Source: Liolophura sinensis
Lineage: Eukaryota; Mollusca; Polyplacophora; Chitonida; Chitonidae
Direction of reading: 5' to 3'
DNA length: 64,000 nt
NCBI RefSeq assembly: GCF_032854445.1
Contig: NC_088295.1
Location: 42,519,385-42,583,384, forward strand
Position numbers and translations under genes: made by a program. Position 1 is the first letter of the stretch. Each line of letters starts with the position of its first letter. The notes beneath the pieces were generated by a model. It saw nothing but the letters and a program-made list of their open reading frames with translations, was not told the DNA's origin and did not search any database. Below, one piece after another: positions 13,801-21,030 of this stretch.

Positions 13801-15764
13801 AGCTAAGTAAGTTGTGATGTCTGTCTCTGTGTACTACGCCAATACCTCTATAATATCCAGGAAAGAAATCATTTTATAGCTTTATTTCTGATTTTATGGG
13901 TGCAGATAAACCTACAACTCCACTGTTGTGATAAATTTACCCCCACTATTCTTAGTTTTCACAGGTACGGTAACCATGGCAACAGCAAAAATGTTATGTA
14001 ATAAATCATTCCATGTTGTAGGACAGTTATTAGGCTTTCTAACAGTATATAACTTGACATAGTTCCTTTCAAACCAAATGTGTAGAATCTACATTTTCTG
14101 TTCACTGTGCAGAAAACAATAGTTATTTTTCTATAGGACTGGGCAGATTCAGCTTTATTTACTAAAAATTGCTTGGGCGGATATGGGTTAAGGGTTTACT
14201 TAGCTAAGTGTTCTTCAGGACACGAGAGCCAGATGGTAAGTTGGAGACCCAGGTTCAAATCTTTGCTTAGTCATATGAAGTATTGAAAACTAGTGCTCTG
14301 GAGCTCATTGGACGAGAGAGCATACATTTGGGCTGCATAAAATTAAAATTAAATTTTGACCACATCTTAAATGTTGTCTTATGAGAAATATGTGAAAATT
14401 TCAAATTTCAGTAGGCCTACCAAATCCTGAGCATTGTGAAAATGTTTTGTAGTGAGAATTGATCATGGTGTAACTGTAACTTCTGAGAAGTTGTCACATA
14501 TTCAGCATGATGCTTCAGTGAGGCATCATTTTATGGCATGATGACATGTAGAACAGTGTGCATTTGGCAATGAAATAAATTAGACTTGGCATTATTATTC
14601 ATGAAGTTATAATATCATAGCTTTGTTTAAAAGTAAAGTTACTGTGTACGTGTGTATGAGTTTTTTTTTTTTTTATTCTTGCTTAAAAATATAATTTACA
14701 TCCACTTGTGTATTTGTGATATGAGATCCATTTGTTTTTTTTTTTCAGATACTTAAGTGTGGAATGGAATGCAAAGAAAAAAACCTCACGAACATTTGAT
14801 AGGGACACTGTAAGAGGTGGTTATCCAAAAGTACCTCAACAAAATAATTTCAGCGACTGTGGTGTTTTTGTCCTCCAGTTTGTGGAAAGTTTCTTCAAGG
14901 TATGTGTACATATACATAAAAATGGCAAGGGGAGTGGGGTGTAGTGCTGATTTTTGATTTATTTATGCGGATAGTACAAAGTTTTACATTTTATACGATA
15001 GAATAGAGTTTTTTCTCCCAATCTGTGCCTGGGAAATTCTGGTTGGCCAAACTGTAAAAGATGTCAGTTGTCTGTCTTTGAAACCCTTCAAAACATATTT
15101 AAATGTTTGAAAAGTAGCACTTTCAGATTACATGTATATCCTGGAGTAGCCATCCACCACACAGAGAATGTGTGTTACCTTCCAGCTGTGTTACCCTCCA
15201 GCTGTGTTACATCCAGCTGTGTTACCTTCCAGCTGTGTTATGTTCCAGCTTCTGTTGGCGTATCTTCAGTTTCCATGCCAAACAGACTTAATTGTAATTG
15301 ACATTGGAGAAAAAGGCCTGAATTCTAAAGCTATCGTTCAGTTTATTCAATTTAGTTTTTTTTAGGAAATATTACCGGGCCTGTCCTACAACATATTTAG
15401 TATGTCAAATAAGGTCTACTGATTTATACTTTACTTTTCAGAAACCTATCACAGACTTCAGCATTCCAGTTAAGGGTTTAATGATTTATACTCTCCTTTT
15501 CAGAAACAGACTTCAGCATTCCAAACAAGGGTTTACTGATTTATACCTTACATTTCAGAAACCTTTCACAGACTTCATCATTTCATTCATGGGTTTACTG
15601 ATTTATACCTTACATTTCAGAAACCTATCACAGACTTCAGCATTCCAGTCAAGGGTTTACAGGAGTGGTTTTCTGAGGAGGAGGTGTCGCGGAAGCGTGA
15701 ACAGTTGAGGAGTCTGATTTTATCTTTACATCAGAAGAGCAAAACACAGTCCTTACCGTCATGA
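1544..15764 (+). CDS. SENP6/7-like: SENP6/SENP7-like (Ulp2-type) SUMO-specific cysteine protease, 5' incomplete
   Basis: Isopeptidase of the C48 family, expected to trim poly-SUMO chains in the nucleus. Exons I place (all with GT-AG edges): 1544-1883, 2325-2656, 3261-3444, 4742-4921, 5776-6149, 6753-6869, 7251-7376, 7739-7831, 8453-8576, 9997-10073, 11531-11599, 14749-14899, 15621-15764. Two weaker exons, 5111-5174 and 5484-5574, would mend the phase between 4921 and 5776. The N-terminal half has a four-cysteine knuckle and a SUMO-interacting motif. The catalytic domain starts near [20 protein letters not shown] and carries His ([13 protein letters not shown]), Asp (ILVFDSL), Gln and Cys ([16 protein letters not shown]). 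The Ser/Thr-rich insert between the His and Asp blocks is typical of SENP6/7 and not of SENP1/2. With the weak exons included, the visible protein is about 821 residues. SENP6 and SENP7 cannot be told apart; an invertebrate is likely to have one pre-duplication gene. Confidence 0.9.
2325..2656 (+). CDS. SENP exon with SUMO-interacting motif
   Basis: Completes the codon left open at 1883 (G+AA = Glu) and reads [13 protein letters not shown]: a hydrophobic V-T-I core followed by Ser and acidic residues, the classical SUMO-interacting motif also found in the N-terminal parts of SENP6/7. The rest is Ser/Asn/Asp-rich and probably disordered. Ends phase 0 at GATGCG|GTAAGT. Confidence 0.75.
2816..3033 (-). 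repeat. SINE family 1, reverse orientation
   Basis: TTTATTTGATTGGTGTTGTA, CACTTACGTGATGGCGGCCA, GGTTGCTAGGAGACCTTC and CTCCTGGGTCAT, in a SENP intron. Confidence 0.9.
3261..3444 (+). CDS. SENP exon (pre-catalytic conserved strand)
   Basis: Acceptor gttgaacag; translation includes [20 protein letters not shown], resembling the conserved pre-catalytic segment of SENP6/7. Ends phase 1 at GAAT|GTAAGT and joins 4742-4921 in frame (T+GT = Cys). Confidence 0.75.
3690..3945 (+). repeat. SINE family 1, near full length
   Basis: GAGGGTTAGCACGCCAGCCC head remnant, GGTGTGAGTTCAAGTCCTGC B-box-like region, CTCCCATTATAATGCTGGCC core and AAATAAATAAATAAA tail. Confidence 0.92.
4742..4921 (+). CDS. SENP exon
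   Basis: Reads [20 protein letters not shown] and later [15 protein letters not shown]. Acceptor tattccctag, donor CCAG|GTAAGG, ending phase 1. The next certain exon at 5776 must be read in phase 0, so at least one exon with length 2 modulo 3 is missing between them. Confidence 0.75.
5111..5174 (+). CDS. Possible small SENP exon (phase-repair candidate)
   Basis: Acceptor ttcttactag; the open reading begins [20 protein letters not shown] after the joining codon. The proposed donor CCT|GTAGAT is weak. Phase goes 1 to 2, which fits the previous exon and the candidate at 5484. I know no family resemblance; support is phase only. Confidence 0.3.
5484..5574 (+). CDS. Possible small SENP exon (phase-repair candidate)
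   Basis: After the acceptor ccagaacag it reads [20 protein letters not shown] and continues to the donor GAG|GTATAT. It takes phase 2 to 0 and so connects 5111-5174 to 5776 in frame. It is acidic and Ser/Thr-rich, as is common in the linker of this family. Support is phase and open reading only. Confidence 0.35.
5776..6149 (+). CDS. SENP exon leading into the catalytic domain
   Basis: Open in phase 0 after the acceptor ctctgtacag; begins [20 protein letters not shown] and ends in a Lys/Gln/Ala-rich linker. The donor GAGAA|GTATGC leaves phase 2, which joins the next exon as [16 protein letters not shown], exactly where the SENP6/7 catalytic domain begins. Confidence 0.8.
6753..7376 (+). CDS. 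SENP catalytic-domain exons (6753-6869 and 7251-7376)
   Basis: First exon: [20 protein letters not shown] then [19 protein letters not shown]-type sequence, the hallmark start of the Ulp1-like fold. Second exon: [20 protein letters not shown] and [20 protein letters not shown]. The join across AA|G gives Lys. The donor at 7376 (ATGGA|GTATGT) is chosen over 7380 because only it keeps phase with [14 protein letters not shown] in the next exon. Confidence 0.88.
6920..7155 (+). repeat. Degenerate ~20-bp pyrimidine-rich tandem repeat in SENP intron
   Basis: About a dozen imperfect copies of a unit like CTCCTCACCTGACTACCC. Each contains CTGAC beside a C/T run, i.e. it resembles branch point plus polypyrimidine tract. 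The array ends about 100 bp before the exon at 7251. Confidence 0.7.
7739..7831 (+). CDS. SENP catalytic exon
   Basis: Joins the previous exon as Asp, then [20 protein letters not shown] and [10 protein letters not shown]. This is the strand before the catalytic His in the family. Donor GAACA|GTAAGT, phase 2. Confidence 0.88.
8453..8576 (+). CDS. SENP catalytic-His exon
   Basis: CA+C completes His; reads [17 protein letters not shown] with the catalytic His before Trp, then a Ser/Thr/Pro insert ending [17 protein letters not shown]. The first donor GAG|GTACGT at 8577 gives phase 0, which fits the next exon. Its last 52 bases with 37 bases of intron form the unit of the array that follows. 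Confidence 0.88.
8525..9675 (+). repeat. 89-bp tandem array carrying an exon end and its 5' splice site (13 copies)
   Basis: Copies start at about 8525, 8614, 8703, 8792, 8881, 8968, 9055, 9144, 9233, 9322, 9411, 9498 and 9587; spacing is 89 bp, three times 87 bp. Each unit holds the last 52 bases of the SENP exon ending at 8576, then the donor and about 35 intron bases. Most copies keep GAG|GTACGT; the copy at 9322 has GAGATAGGT and the one at 9498 has GAGGTAGGT. The last copy is the most diverged. Only copy 1 is attached to an acceptor-defined exon; 89-bp copies end their reading frame at a TGA, while 87-bp copies stay open. Confidence 0.95.
9997..10073 (+). CDS. SENP exon (Ser/Asn-rich catalytic insert)
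   Basis: Acceptor gtgatttcag, phase 0; reads [20 protein letters not shown] and on to HA, donor CACA|GTAAGT in phase 2. It forms the second half of the low-complexity loop between the His and Asp blocks. Confidence 0.8.
10150..11030 (+). repeat. 65-bp minisatellite in SENP intron 11 (about 13 copies)
   Basis: The unit runs GTGACACCACCCTCTTACAC, AGTAGCTGTAAATTGCTGGG, then TCAGCTGCAGCCTGATGTGG and ATAAG, repeating every 65 bp from about 10157 to 10996, with one shortened copy near 10905. Each unit contains an acceptor-like CCCTCTTACACAG and a donor-like ATAAG|GTGACA about 43 bases later. Confidence 0.93.
11531..11599 (+). CDS. SENP catalytic-Asp exon
   Basis: CA+A completes Gln; reads [20 protein letters not shown] then TLRE. 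The Asp in VFDSL is the catalytic acid of the triad. Donor GAGA|GTAAGT, phase 2. Confidence 0.9.
11636..11692 (+). repeat. 17-bp tandem repeat (GAGTCGGTTATGTTT)
   Basis: Four copies just downstream of the Asp exon donor, in SENP intron 12. No further role seen. Confidence 0.75.
11776..11965 (-). repeat. SINE family 1 fragment, reverse orientation
   Basis: Left end is the (AAATA)-type tail read backwards, followed by the conserved core (ATTTCACTTATACGACAGCG, CAGCATTGTGGTGGGAGG). The tRNA-like head is missing. Confidence 0.85.
12367..14187 (+). mobile_element. piggyBac-type element with 16-bp perfect terminal inverted repeats and TTAA target duplication
   Basis: The left end is TTAA at 12363-12366 followed by CCCATATCCGCCCAAG; the right end is CTTGGGCGGATATGGG followed by TTAA at 14188-14191. 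TTAA duplication and CCC-starting termini are diagnostic of piggyBac. An inner palindrome GTACGGTGTACGCCGTAC lies next to the left terminus. Inside is only the amino-terminal part of a transposase, followed by about 0.8 kb without coding signal, so this 1821-bp copy cannot be autonomous. It sits in SENP intron 12, on the gene's sense strand, between intact exons. Confidence 0.9.
12574..13398 (+). pseudogene. Truncated piggyBac (DDE_Tnp_1_7) transposase, N-terminal part only
   Basis: Recognisable parts are an acidic amino terminus ([20 protein letters not shown]), a basic AT-hook-like stretch ([15 protein letters not shown]), and the start of the family domain ([40 protein letters not shown]). 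Reading stops at TAA 13396-13398, before the segments that hold the catalytic aspartates. An ATG with good context at 12692 lies in a different frame from the transposase-like reading, suggesting a frameshift close to the true start. Confidence 0.8.
14749..14899 (+). CDS. SENP catalytic-Cys exon
   Basis: GA+A completes Glu; reads [20 protein letters not shown] and then [20 protein letters not shown]. The Cys in SDCG is the nucleophile, with the oxyanion Gln just before it. Donor TTCAAG|GTATGT, phase 0. Confidence 0.93.
15174..15252 (+). repeat. Short tandem repeat TTACCTTCCAGCTGTG (5 copies)
   Basis: Imperfect 16-18 bp units in SENP intron 13; each carries an acceptor-like TTCCAG or a variant (CTCCAG, ATCCAG). 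Confidence 0.75.
15420..15660 (+). repeat. Tandem array of the last SENP exon's 3' splice site (4 copies)
   Basis: Junctions TTTCAG|AAAC fall at 15442, 15504, 15559 and 15621 (spacings 62, 55, 62). Each unit has about 30 bases of intron end (TTTACTGATTTATACCTTAC, ATTTCAG) and about 30 bases of exon start (AAACCTATCACAGACTTCAG, CATTCCAG). Only the fourth junction continues into the family-like C-terminus. Junction 1 would give a different open tail; 2 and 3 lead to stop or frameshift. Confidence 0.93.
15621..15764 (+). CDS. SENP terminal coding exon
   Basis: Reads [20 protein letters not shown] then [20 protein letters not shown] and ends at TGA 15762-15764. The K(P)I..F.IP...L..WF....V..KR pattern matches the C-terminal helix region of SENP6/7. 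The acceptor is the last of four tandem copies. Confidence 0.88.
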   Translation, partial: KPITDFSIPVKGLQEWFSEEEVSRKREQLRSLILSLHQKSKTQSLPS

Positions 15765-16420
15765 CACAGGCCTTCTGAAGTGCTACAGGAGCAGACTTTG
15801 TTATACTGTAGTACAAGGATAACAGCATTTGTGATGGGGGGTGCATTCCTGTTGAAATGAGGCATCTTTTACCAGCATGACTCTGGCTTTCTGGAGTTTT
15901 ACAACCATAACACAGGCCCTGTGTCCTACAGGAACGGTTCTTCTGTAGCACAAGGACTAACAGTGTTTGCTATGGGTGTTTAGTCCAGAGAAAATAAAAG
16001 GTGTGTTTTGCTACCATCACGATGGATGTACTGAGTCCCAAAGGAGCAGGAGAAAACAAATCAGAGGTGTTGTTCAACAATCACAACTACAGGAACAGTC
16101 CTTCTGTAGCACAAAGACTAACAGCATTTGTGATGGTTGTTCAGTCCAGGGGAAACAATAGATGTGTTATTCTACCATCATGATACAGGTTCTGAGTTCC
16201 AAAGGAGCAGGCCATGAGATAGGTTGTGAGCAAACAAGGTACGTGTGAATTTAGTGGTGGTACAGAAAGACCGTTACACCAGCCTGACACAGGCTCTGAA
16301 GTCCTACAGGAGCCATTCATGTGATTCTGCAGTGCAAGGATTGACTGCATTTGTGGTAACAGTGGTAATAGAAGGGGCATTATTCTGTCATCATGATACA
16401 GTCTGCTCCTGCAGACTGTG
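15753..16420 (+). repeat. ~150-bp degenerate tandem repeat forming the SENP 3' UTR
   Basis: Five or six diverged units start near TACCRTCATGACACAGGYTC, continue CTACAGGAGCAG..CTGTAGYACAAGGACTAAC, and then AGCATTTGTGATGG. The first unit contains the gene's stop codon (cgTCATGAcac), so the repeat grew from the end of the coding sequence or invaded it. Confidence 0.8.
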
Positions 16421-16937
16421 TGACAAACATGTCATAAGTACTATATGAACTTGCTCTTGAACTCAAAAGTATGAGCGATTGGAACATCTTGCAAAAACTG
16501 AATACATGTGCTGTCATATAAGGGTGAATCATGTACTAGTCCAGTATTTGGACAAACACTCTTTGTATGTGTGGCTGGTGGCTGGGGTTGGAGGACAAGA
16601 GTGAGCAGCAGTCTTTATTGAGAGTGATCTTTCTAGAGGGCTTCAGAAGTTTGCTGTGTGAGACTCTTGGACATTTATGATCAGTATTTGTGATAGGTGT
16701 ATACGTCACGTTGAATGGGTGGGTTTATATTATTTTGGTGGTGTGACACGGGCTGTATTAGTGGAAGTCCTCATTTAGGTTTAAGATACTCTATTGCTTT
16801 AACAAGAAGAATTTGTGAACCAGAAATGAGTTGTTTTAAAGTGCTTCAAGACTTAAAGCAATTCAGAATCAACTTTGATGGGCTGACAGTGGAGACAGGA
16901 TTCCCTGGGTTTAATCTTACAGCTTTTGTCAAGCTTG

Positions 16938-16943
16938 AATAAA
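16938..16943 (+). terminator. Probable SENP polyadenylation signal AATAAA
   Basis: AATAAA in CTTGAATAAAATTTAAC, 1.17 kb after the stop codon. A nearer AATAAA lies at about 15993 and could be an alternative site. Confidence 0.45.
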
Positions 16944-16969
16944 ATTTAACTTCCAAAATTCAGCTTAGG

Positions 16970-18600
16970 TTTGGCTTACATTCATCTCTTAACACCACCT
17001 AATCAGCATAGATTCTTTATCCCTTTTAATCAGCCAGATTTAATTCTTTATACAATATTTTTTCTATTAAAAAACTAATGTGACCTCTCTCCAAACTAAA
17101 GTTTATACCAGGCATACATGAAGCATCTTGTACACGTTTAAACAACTTGGCCCTGCATGTCTGTGGAAACAGAGCTGTGCATCCAAAAATTTTCTGTTTT
17201 TAGTGTATTATTCTGTCTAGACTGTTGAACATTTTATTTCTGTGTTATGAATTTCTGAGGTTTATCAGATCTGAGAAATTAATTTTGAGCGTTGATATTT
17301 ACGTAGAACAAAATCACCTTTGCCTGTAACTTTTTGTGTGCGTGTCTGTCATTTCAGTTTCTTCTTTCAAATTGAAACAGTGTTTCTCTGCTTATATTAT
17401 TAAACAAATATAATTAGACTAATAAGTACCCGAATGAAGGAAAGAAGAATCATGGTATACAGTTCCTGCAGCTCTTGGTCAAGTCTTCCCATCTGGGGCC
17501 ACTTTTACAAATCTTTAAAGTCATATTTCTCCTTGACTTCTCATAAGAAAAACATTATCCAGAGTATAGGTATATAAAGAACATTATTTCTGATAAAAGT
17601 TCCAAAGAAGTGATGTACAGTTTAGTGAAAGTGGTTGCAGAACTAAAAGACATGTACAATACAGTATTACAGTATCAGGATAATTGTTATGCTTTAAGCG
17701 AGTACAGTTAACAGTGTTTCGTTGTTATGGTTATTTCAACAGTGTTACACAATATCCCCCCCCCCCCCACCCCCCATCTCAGCAGCTGCACAATTTGTCA
17801 TTGTGTTCAAATGGATAAGAATTCATGCATGCGCATGTTAATGTAAAGCATTTGGGTATGTCCGTCGCACACAAAGATTATGGACAGGTTAGCCCATTGA
17901 CTTCTCCACATCCTGTACAATAAATCTTGCCCTGTGGAAAACCTGGTAACCATCATGATTCAAATGTATGATACTGGTAACTCTCACAAGTCTCACAATC
18001 CCAGTCCATAACGAAATTGTATTTTATCGATGACAATCAATGGTTGCGTTTCTGTTACAAGACTGATGCTACAAGTATGTCAACAAGTTTTCTTTATTCT
18101 GTGAGTTTCATGGATCACCAAAGTATTTCTTTTTGCTTACACCTAAAACTATGCATTTCTCTCAGTGGGCAACAAACAGGACTTTATGTACATGTTTCTT
18201 GTAAGCAATTTAATTGATGGCATTTTTAACAATTTGGAAACAAATATCCTGAGTTTAAGTCAGCTTTCCAGGTGAAATGAAGAAGTATATGCAGTCATGG
18301 TATTTGTAGCATCTTTTTCAATGCCCATTTTGTCACATGATCCAAGAACTGCTTCTGTGCACAGGAACTTGCATGTAGTTGTGACTTATAATACAATCAG
18401 CTACTTCCAGAAAGTATAAAAAAAAAAAAAAAAAAAAATGAAAAAAAATTCTATCCTGTATCAGGTCTGTACTGGTCTAAGATTTTTTTCCTGAATTTTT
18501 TGTGTACTTTGATTACAGGCATTCTCACAAACCAGTTTCCAGCTTGAACCTGAATTGTCTTAATCTGTAGTCTTTAGTTACTAAAAGCAGCAAGGACACT
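16970..18600. other. Intergenic, no gene seen
   Basis: AT-rich sequence with a poly-C tract at about 17757-17776 and a poly-A tract at about 18419-18438. I see no coding or repeat-family resemblance. Confidence 0.5.
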
Positions 18601-18617
18601 GGAATGCTTATTTCTTT

Positions 18618-18862
18618 TTACTCAGATAGGCTTCTGATCTTAGGTATGTGATGTAAATACGACTTATTCATTGCTCTAGACTGCTCATTCAGTTCAAAAG
18701 TAATTCCTTGCAATTCGTTTAAGGTGACTGTGAGACTCTGAGTGTTACTTTTCTCTCCACTTCTCACCATTACCTCCAAAATTTGCATTTGTGAAAACCA
18801 ATGATCCTTCAACAGGTTTTCCTCTTTAAATACCACATAAGTCAGTAGAAGAAATTGGTTAG
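18618..18862 (-). CDS. Unrecognised coding-like stretch (possible terminal exon)
   Basis: Read leftwards after an acceptor-like TAAGTGTAG, the frame is open with believable helical sequence: TANQFLLLTYVVFKEENLLK, DHWFSQMQILEVMVRSGEKS, then LNELQGITFELNEQSRAMNK, ending at TAA. I cannot name a family. It could follow 19032-19286 if that exon ends at CTTAC|GTATGA and this one starts one base after CTGAG, giving a phase-2 join. No 5' exons are visible before PAWR's last exon, so it may be a relic. Confidence 0.35.
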
Positions 18863-19031
18863 CAGTTCTCAGCTACACTTAACTGGTATTGTTGTTAGCT
18901 GTGCCTATTAATTATAAAATGTGTGGGAATTCTCAGTGACTGAACTTGTCTGAATGTGCTAATTTAAGTCATGTGTAAGTAATTGGTACTTCTATAATAT
19001 TATGTACATTTTGTTTATTAAACATGTCATT

Positions 19032-19286
19032 TCTGAGGACACTTCAGAATTGGCCAATCATACGTAAGTGTTGCGTCCGCCGTCTTGTTTCTTGACAATA
19101 TTGTAGCAATTGTGGGAAGGTGATAAGAATCTTTAGGTATTGGCTGATGGTACCCGGTATAAACAGGTGCTTTCAGTTTACAGACAATCTCTTTCGTAAC
19201 ACCGGAATCAAACTTAAATTGCAGGATGGCCTGTGACCAATGAAGTTTTATGTTCAAATCTAGCTCTTGCTGATTCAGCTGTAGTG
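19032..19286 (-). CDS. Unrecognised coding-like stretch (possible exon)
   Basis: After a good acceptor (TTTATTCACTACAG) it reads LNQQELDLNIKLHWSQAILQ, FKFDSGVTKEIVCKLKAPVY, TGYHQPIPKDSYHLPTIATI, then LSRNKTADATLTYDWP, and stops at TGA. An AATAAA on the same strand follows about 12 bases later (plus-strand 19014-19019). The composition looks protein-coding. No family recognised. Confidence 0.35.
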
Positions 19287-19327
19287 AATAAAAACCTAAA
19301 ATGAATTACATTTTAGGTTTTTGAAGT

Positions 19328-19632
19328 ACTGGGCCCGGATAGCACAATTGGTAATACGTCTGCTTCGGGAGCAGTAGATCCAGGGCCAATCCTGGGTCGA
19401 GCCACACCTAGGGATAGTGCAACGACTTGTTGACCCGTATAATTGCTCGGGCGGGACGGCTTACTTGCCTTCGGTAACGCGCCTCAGTGAAGCAGCACTA
19501 GATAAAAGAGCAGAGGAAATCCATCCTGCAACAAGGAGGCACATTACATGCGTTCTAAGGATTCCTTCGTCGTCACAGGACTGAAAAATTGTTAAGTACG
19601 ACGTTAAACCCCAAGCACTCACTCACTCATTG
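19328..19632 (+). repeat. SINE family 2 (tRNA-derived head, CACT tail)
   Basis: Head TAGCACAATTGGTAATACGT and CGGGAGCAGTAGATCCAGGG resemble A and B boxes. The body has GCAGCACTAGATAAAAGAGC and the end is GTTAAACCCCAAGCACTCAC repeats. Part of the body seen in the 57.3 kb copy is deleted here. Confidence 0.9.
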
Positions 19633-20171
19633 CTCTTGTTGACTAGGCTGCTTTACTGACCTAATGGAGTGTCCACCTGGAAGTCCTTAGATGGGATGAA
19701 ACATACATGTATGTAGGGCTATACCAACCACTTTGAAAAGGCCTACTTGTTGCTGCCTTGATAGGCACTCAACAGAGAGAGGTCAGAGCAAGAAAATGTT
19801 GGCACGTTGTCAGTATAATGCGACTGGGTGGGGTGTCATGTCTGGTGTCTTCAGCGTAATACTTTGCCAGCATGGACAACCTGCCATAGGAAGGTAAAGT
19901 ATATGTTCTCACACCTAATGACTCCTTGTTAAGTACAATGTACAACCCTAAGCATACCTACTATTGTTATGTAGGTACTGTATAAAAACAATCACTTTTT
20001 TGCAGACAGGCATGGGTAACCCAAAATATTTTGTAAGCAATCATCCCGATTCAAGTCGGATCTGTAAAACTGACACTCTTTGTTCATTTAGCTATACTTC
20101 ATACGCTGCCATTCTGCATAAGAAGGCCGATCAAATTTCCAGCCATGGTTATCAATCACTGGCAGTTTATT

Positions 20172-20255
20172 AATGTCCTCCCACTACAACTGGCTGCCAT
20201 TGCATAAGTAAAATATGCTTGAGTACAGCTTAAACACCAATCAAATTAATAGCTT
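20172..20255 (+). repeat. SINE family 1 fragment (3' core)
   Basis: CCTCCCACTACAACTGGCTG and GAGTACAGCTTAAACACCAA match the core and tail of family 1, diverged. Confidence 0.65.
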
Positions 20256-20360
20256 AATAAATTTGATGACACAGATTCTTGCCCTTTTTATCGTGGACAG
20301 TTCCTATAAATTATTTTAAAATGTACTTTTGGAAGCACATAACAGCATTAAGATACTTTC

Positions 20361-20505
20361 AATACCAACACTTCTGATAACAAATGTTCACATAAAACTC
20401 CTAAATGACCCCATAAGCTGAATACATCAATCAGAATCAAGCAAACTATGTGACTTGCAAAATGCTCAACTTTCCATTCAGTTTGTCTGGTCTGGTGGAT
20501 CGAGA
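20361..20505 (-). other. Open stretch, possible exon or chance ORF in PAWR 3' UTR
   Basis: After CTCGATCCACCAG the minus strand reads TEWKVEHFASHIVCLILIDV, then FSLWGHLGVLCEHLLSEVLV, ending near a donor-like AAA|GTATCT. It has no family resemblance and lies within 600 bp downstream of the PAWR stop, so chance is quite possible. Confidence 0.2.
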
Positions 20506-20943
20506 AGACAAACAGTTCTAAATAATGATAAATACTTTTATTTGAATATGTACATGGCTTTCTAAAGTAAAGCTCCACTTCCCACATATTTGATATGGAA
20601 CCAAATGTTATTATCAAGTTTTAGTAGCAGTTGTCATGGTATTGCAGCAATGTAATGTCTGTATATTTTTGTTTAACTGGATAGACAATCCAAGACTTTT
20701 CTGAATGAGAAATAGGATATTACATGTAGCTTCCCCGAACCGTAGCGATATGTTAGCTGAAGCAGGCTTTCCTGGTCAGCCTATAAATGCCATATAAAGT
20801 GGAAATGGAATTATGCTTTCAAGGGTATTATGCAAGCAATCATAAATAAAGAACAACAAGTAAGTCTGTCATAACAATATGTCCATTTCACTTGTGATGC
20901 GTGGTTTGATGTAGCATCATAAAAACAAATACTTCTGCCCATT

Positions 20944-21030
20944 TTAAGTTGTTAGTCGGGTGAGAGCTCGAAGCAATGCGCTGTTTTCCCCCTTCAAGTT
21001 GTCATTTTGTTCATTCACGTAGATGACTTG
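20944..21030 (-). CDS. PAWR: PAWR last exon (end of leucine zipper)
   Basis: Acceptor TTTTTCTTCCAG, phase 0; reads QVIYVNEQNDNLKGENSALL, then RALTRLTT and TAA. It continues the heptad pattern of 24425-24517 exactly, which is why I join the two directly across a 3.4 kb intron. Confidence 0.88.
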   Translation of the reverse strand, partial: QVIYVNEQNDNLKGENSALLRALTRLTT

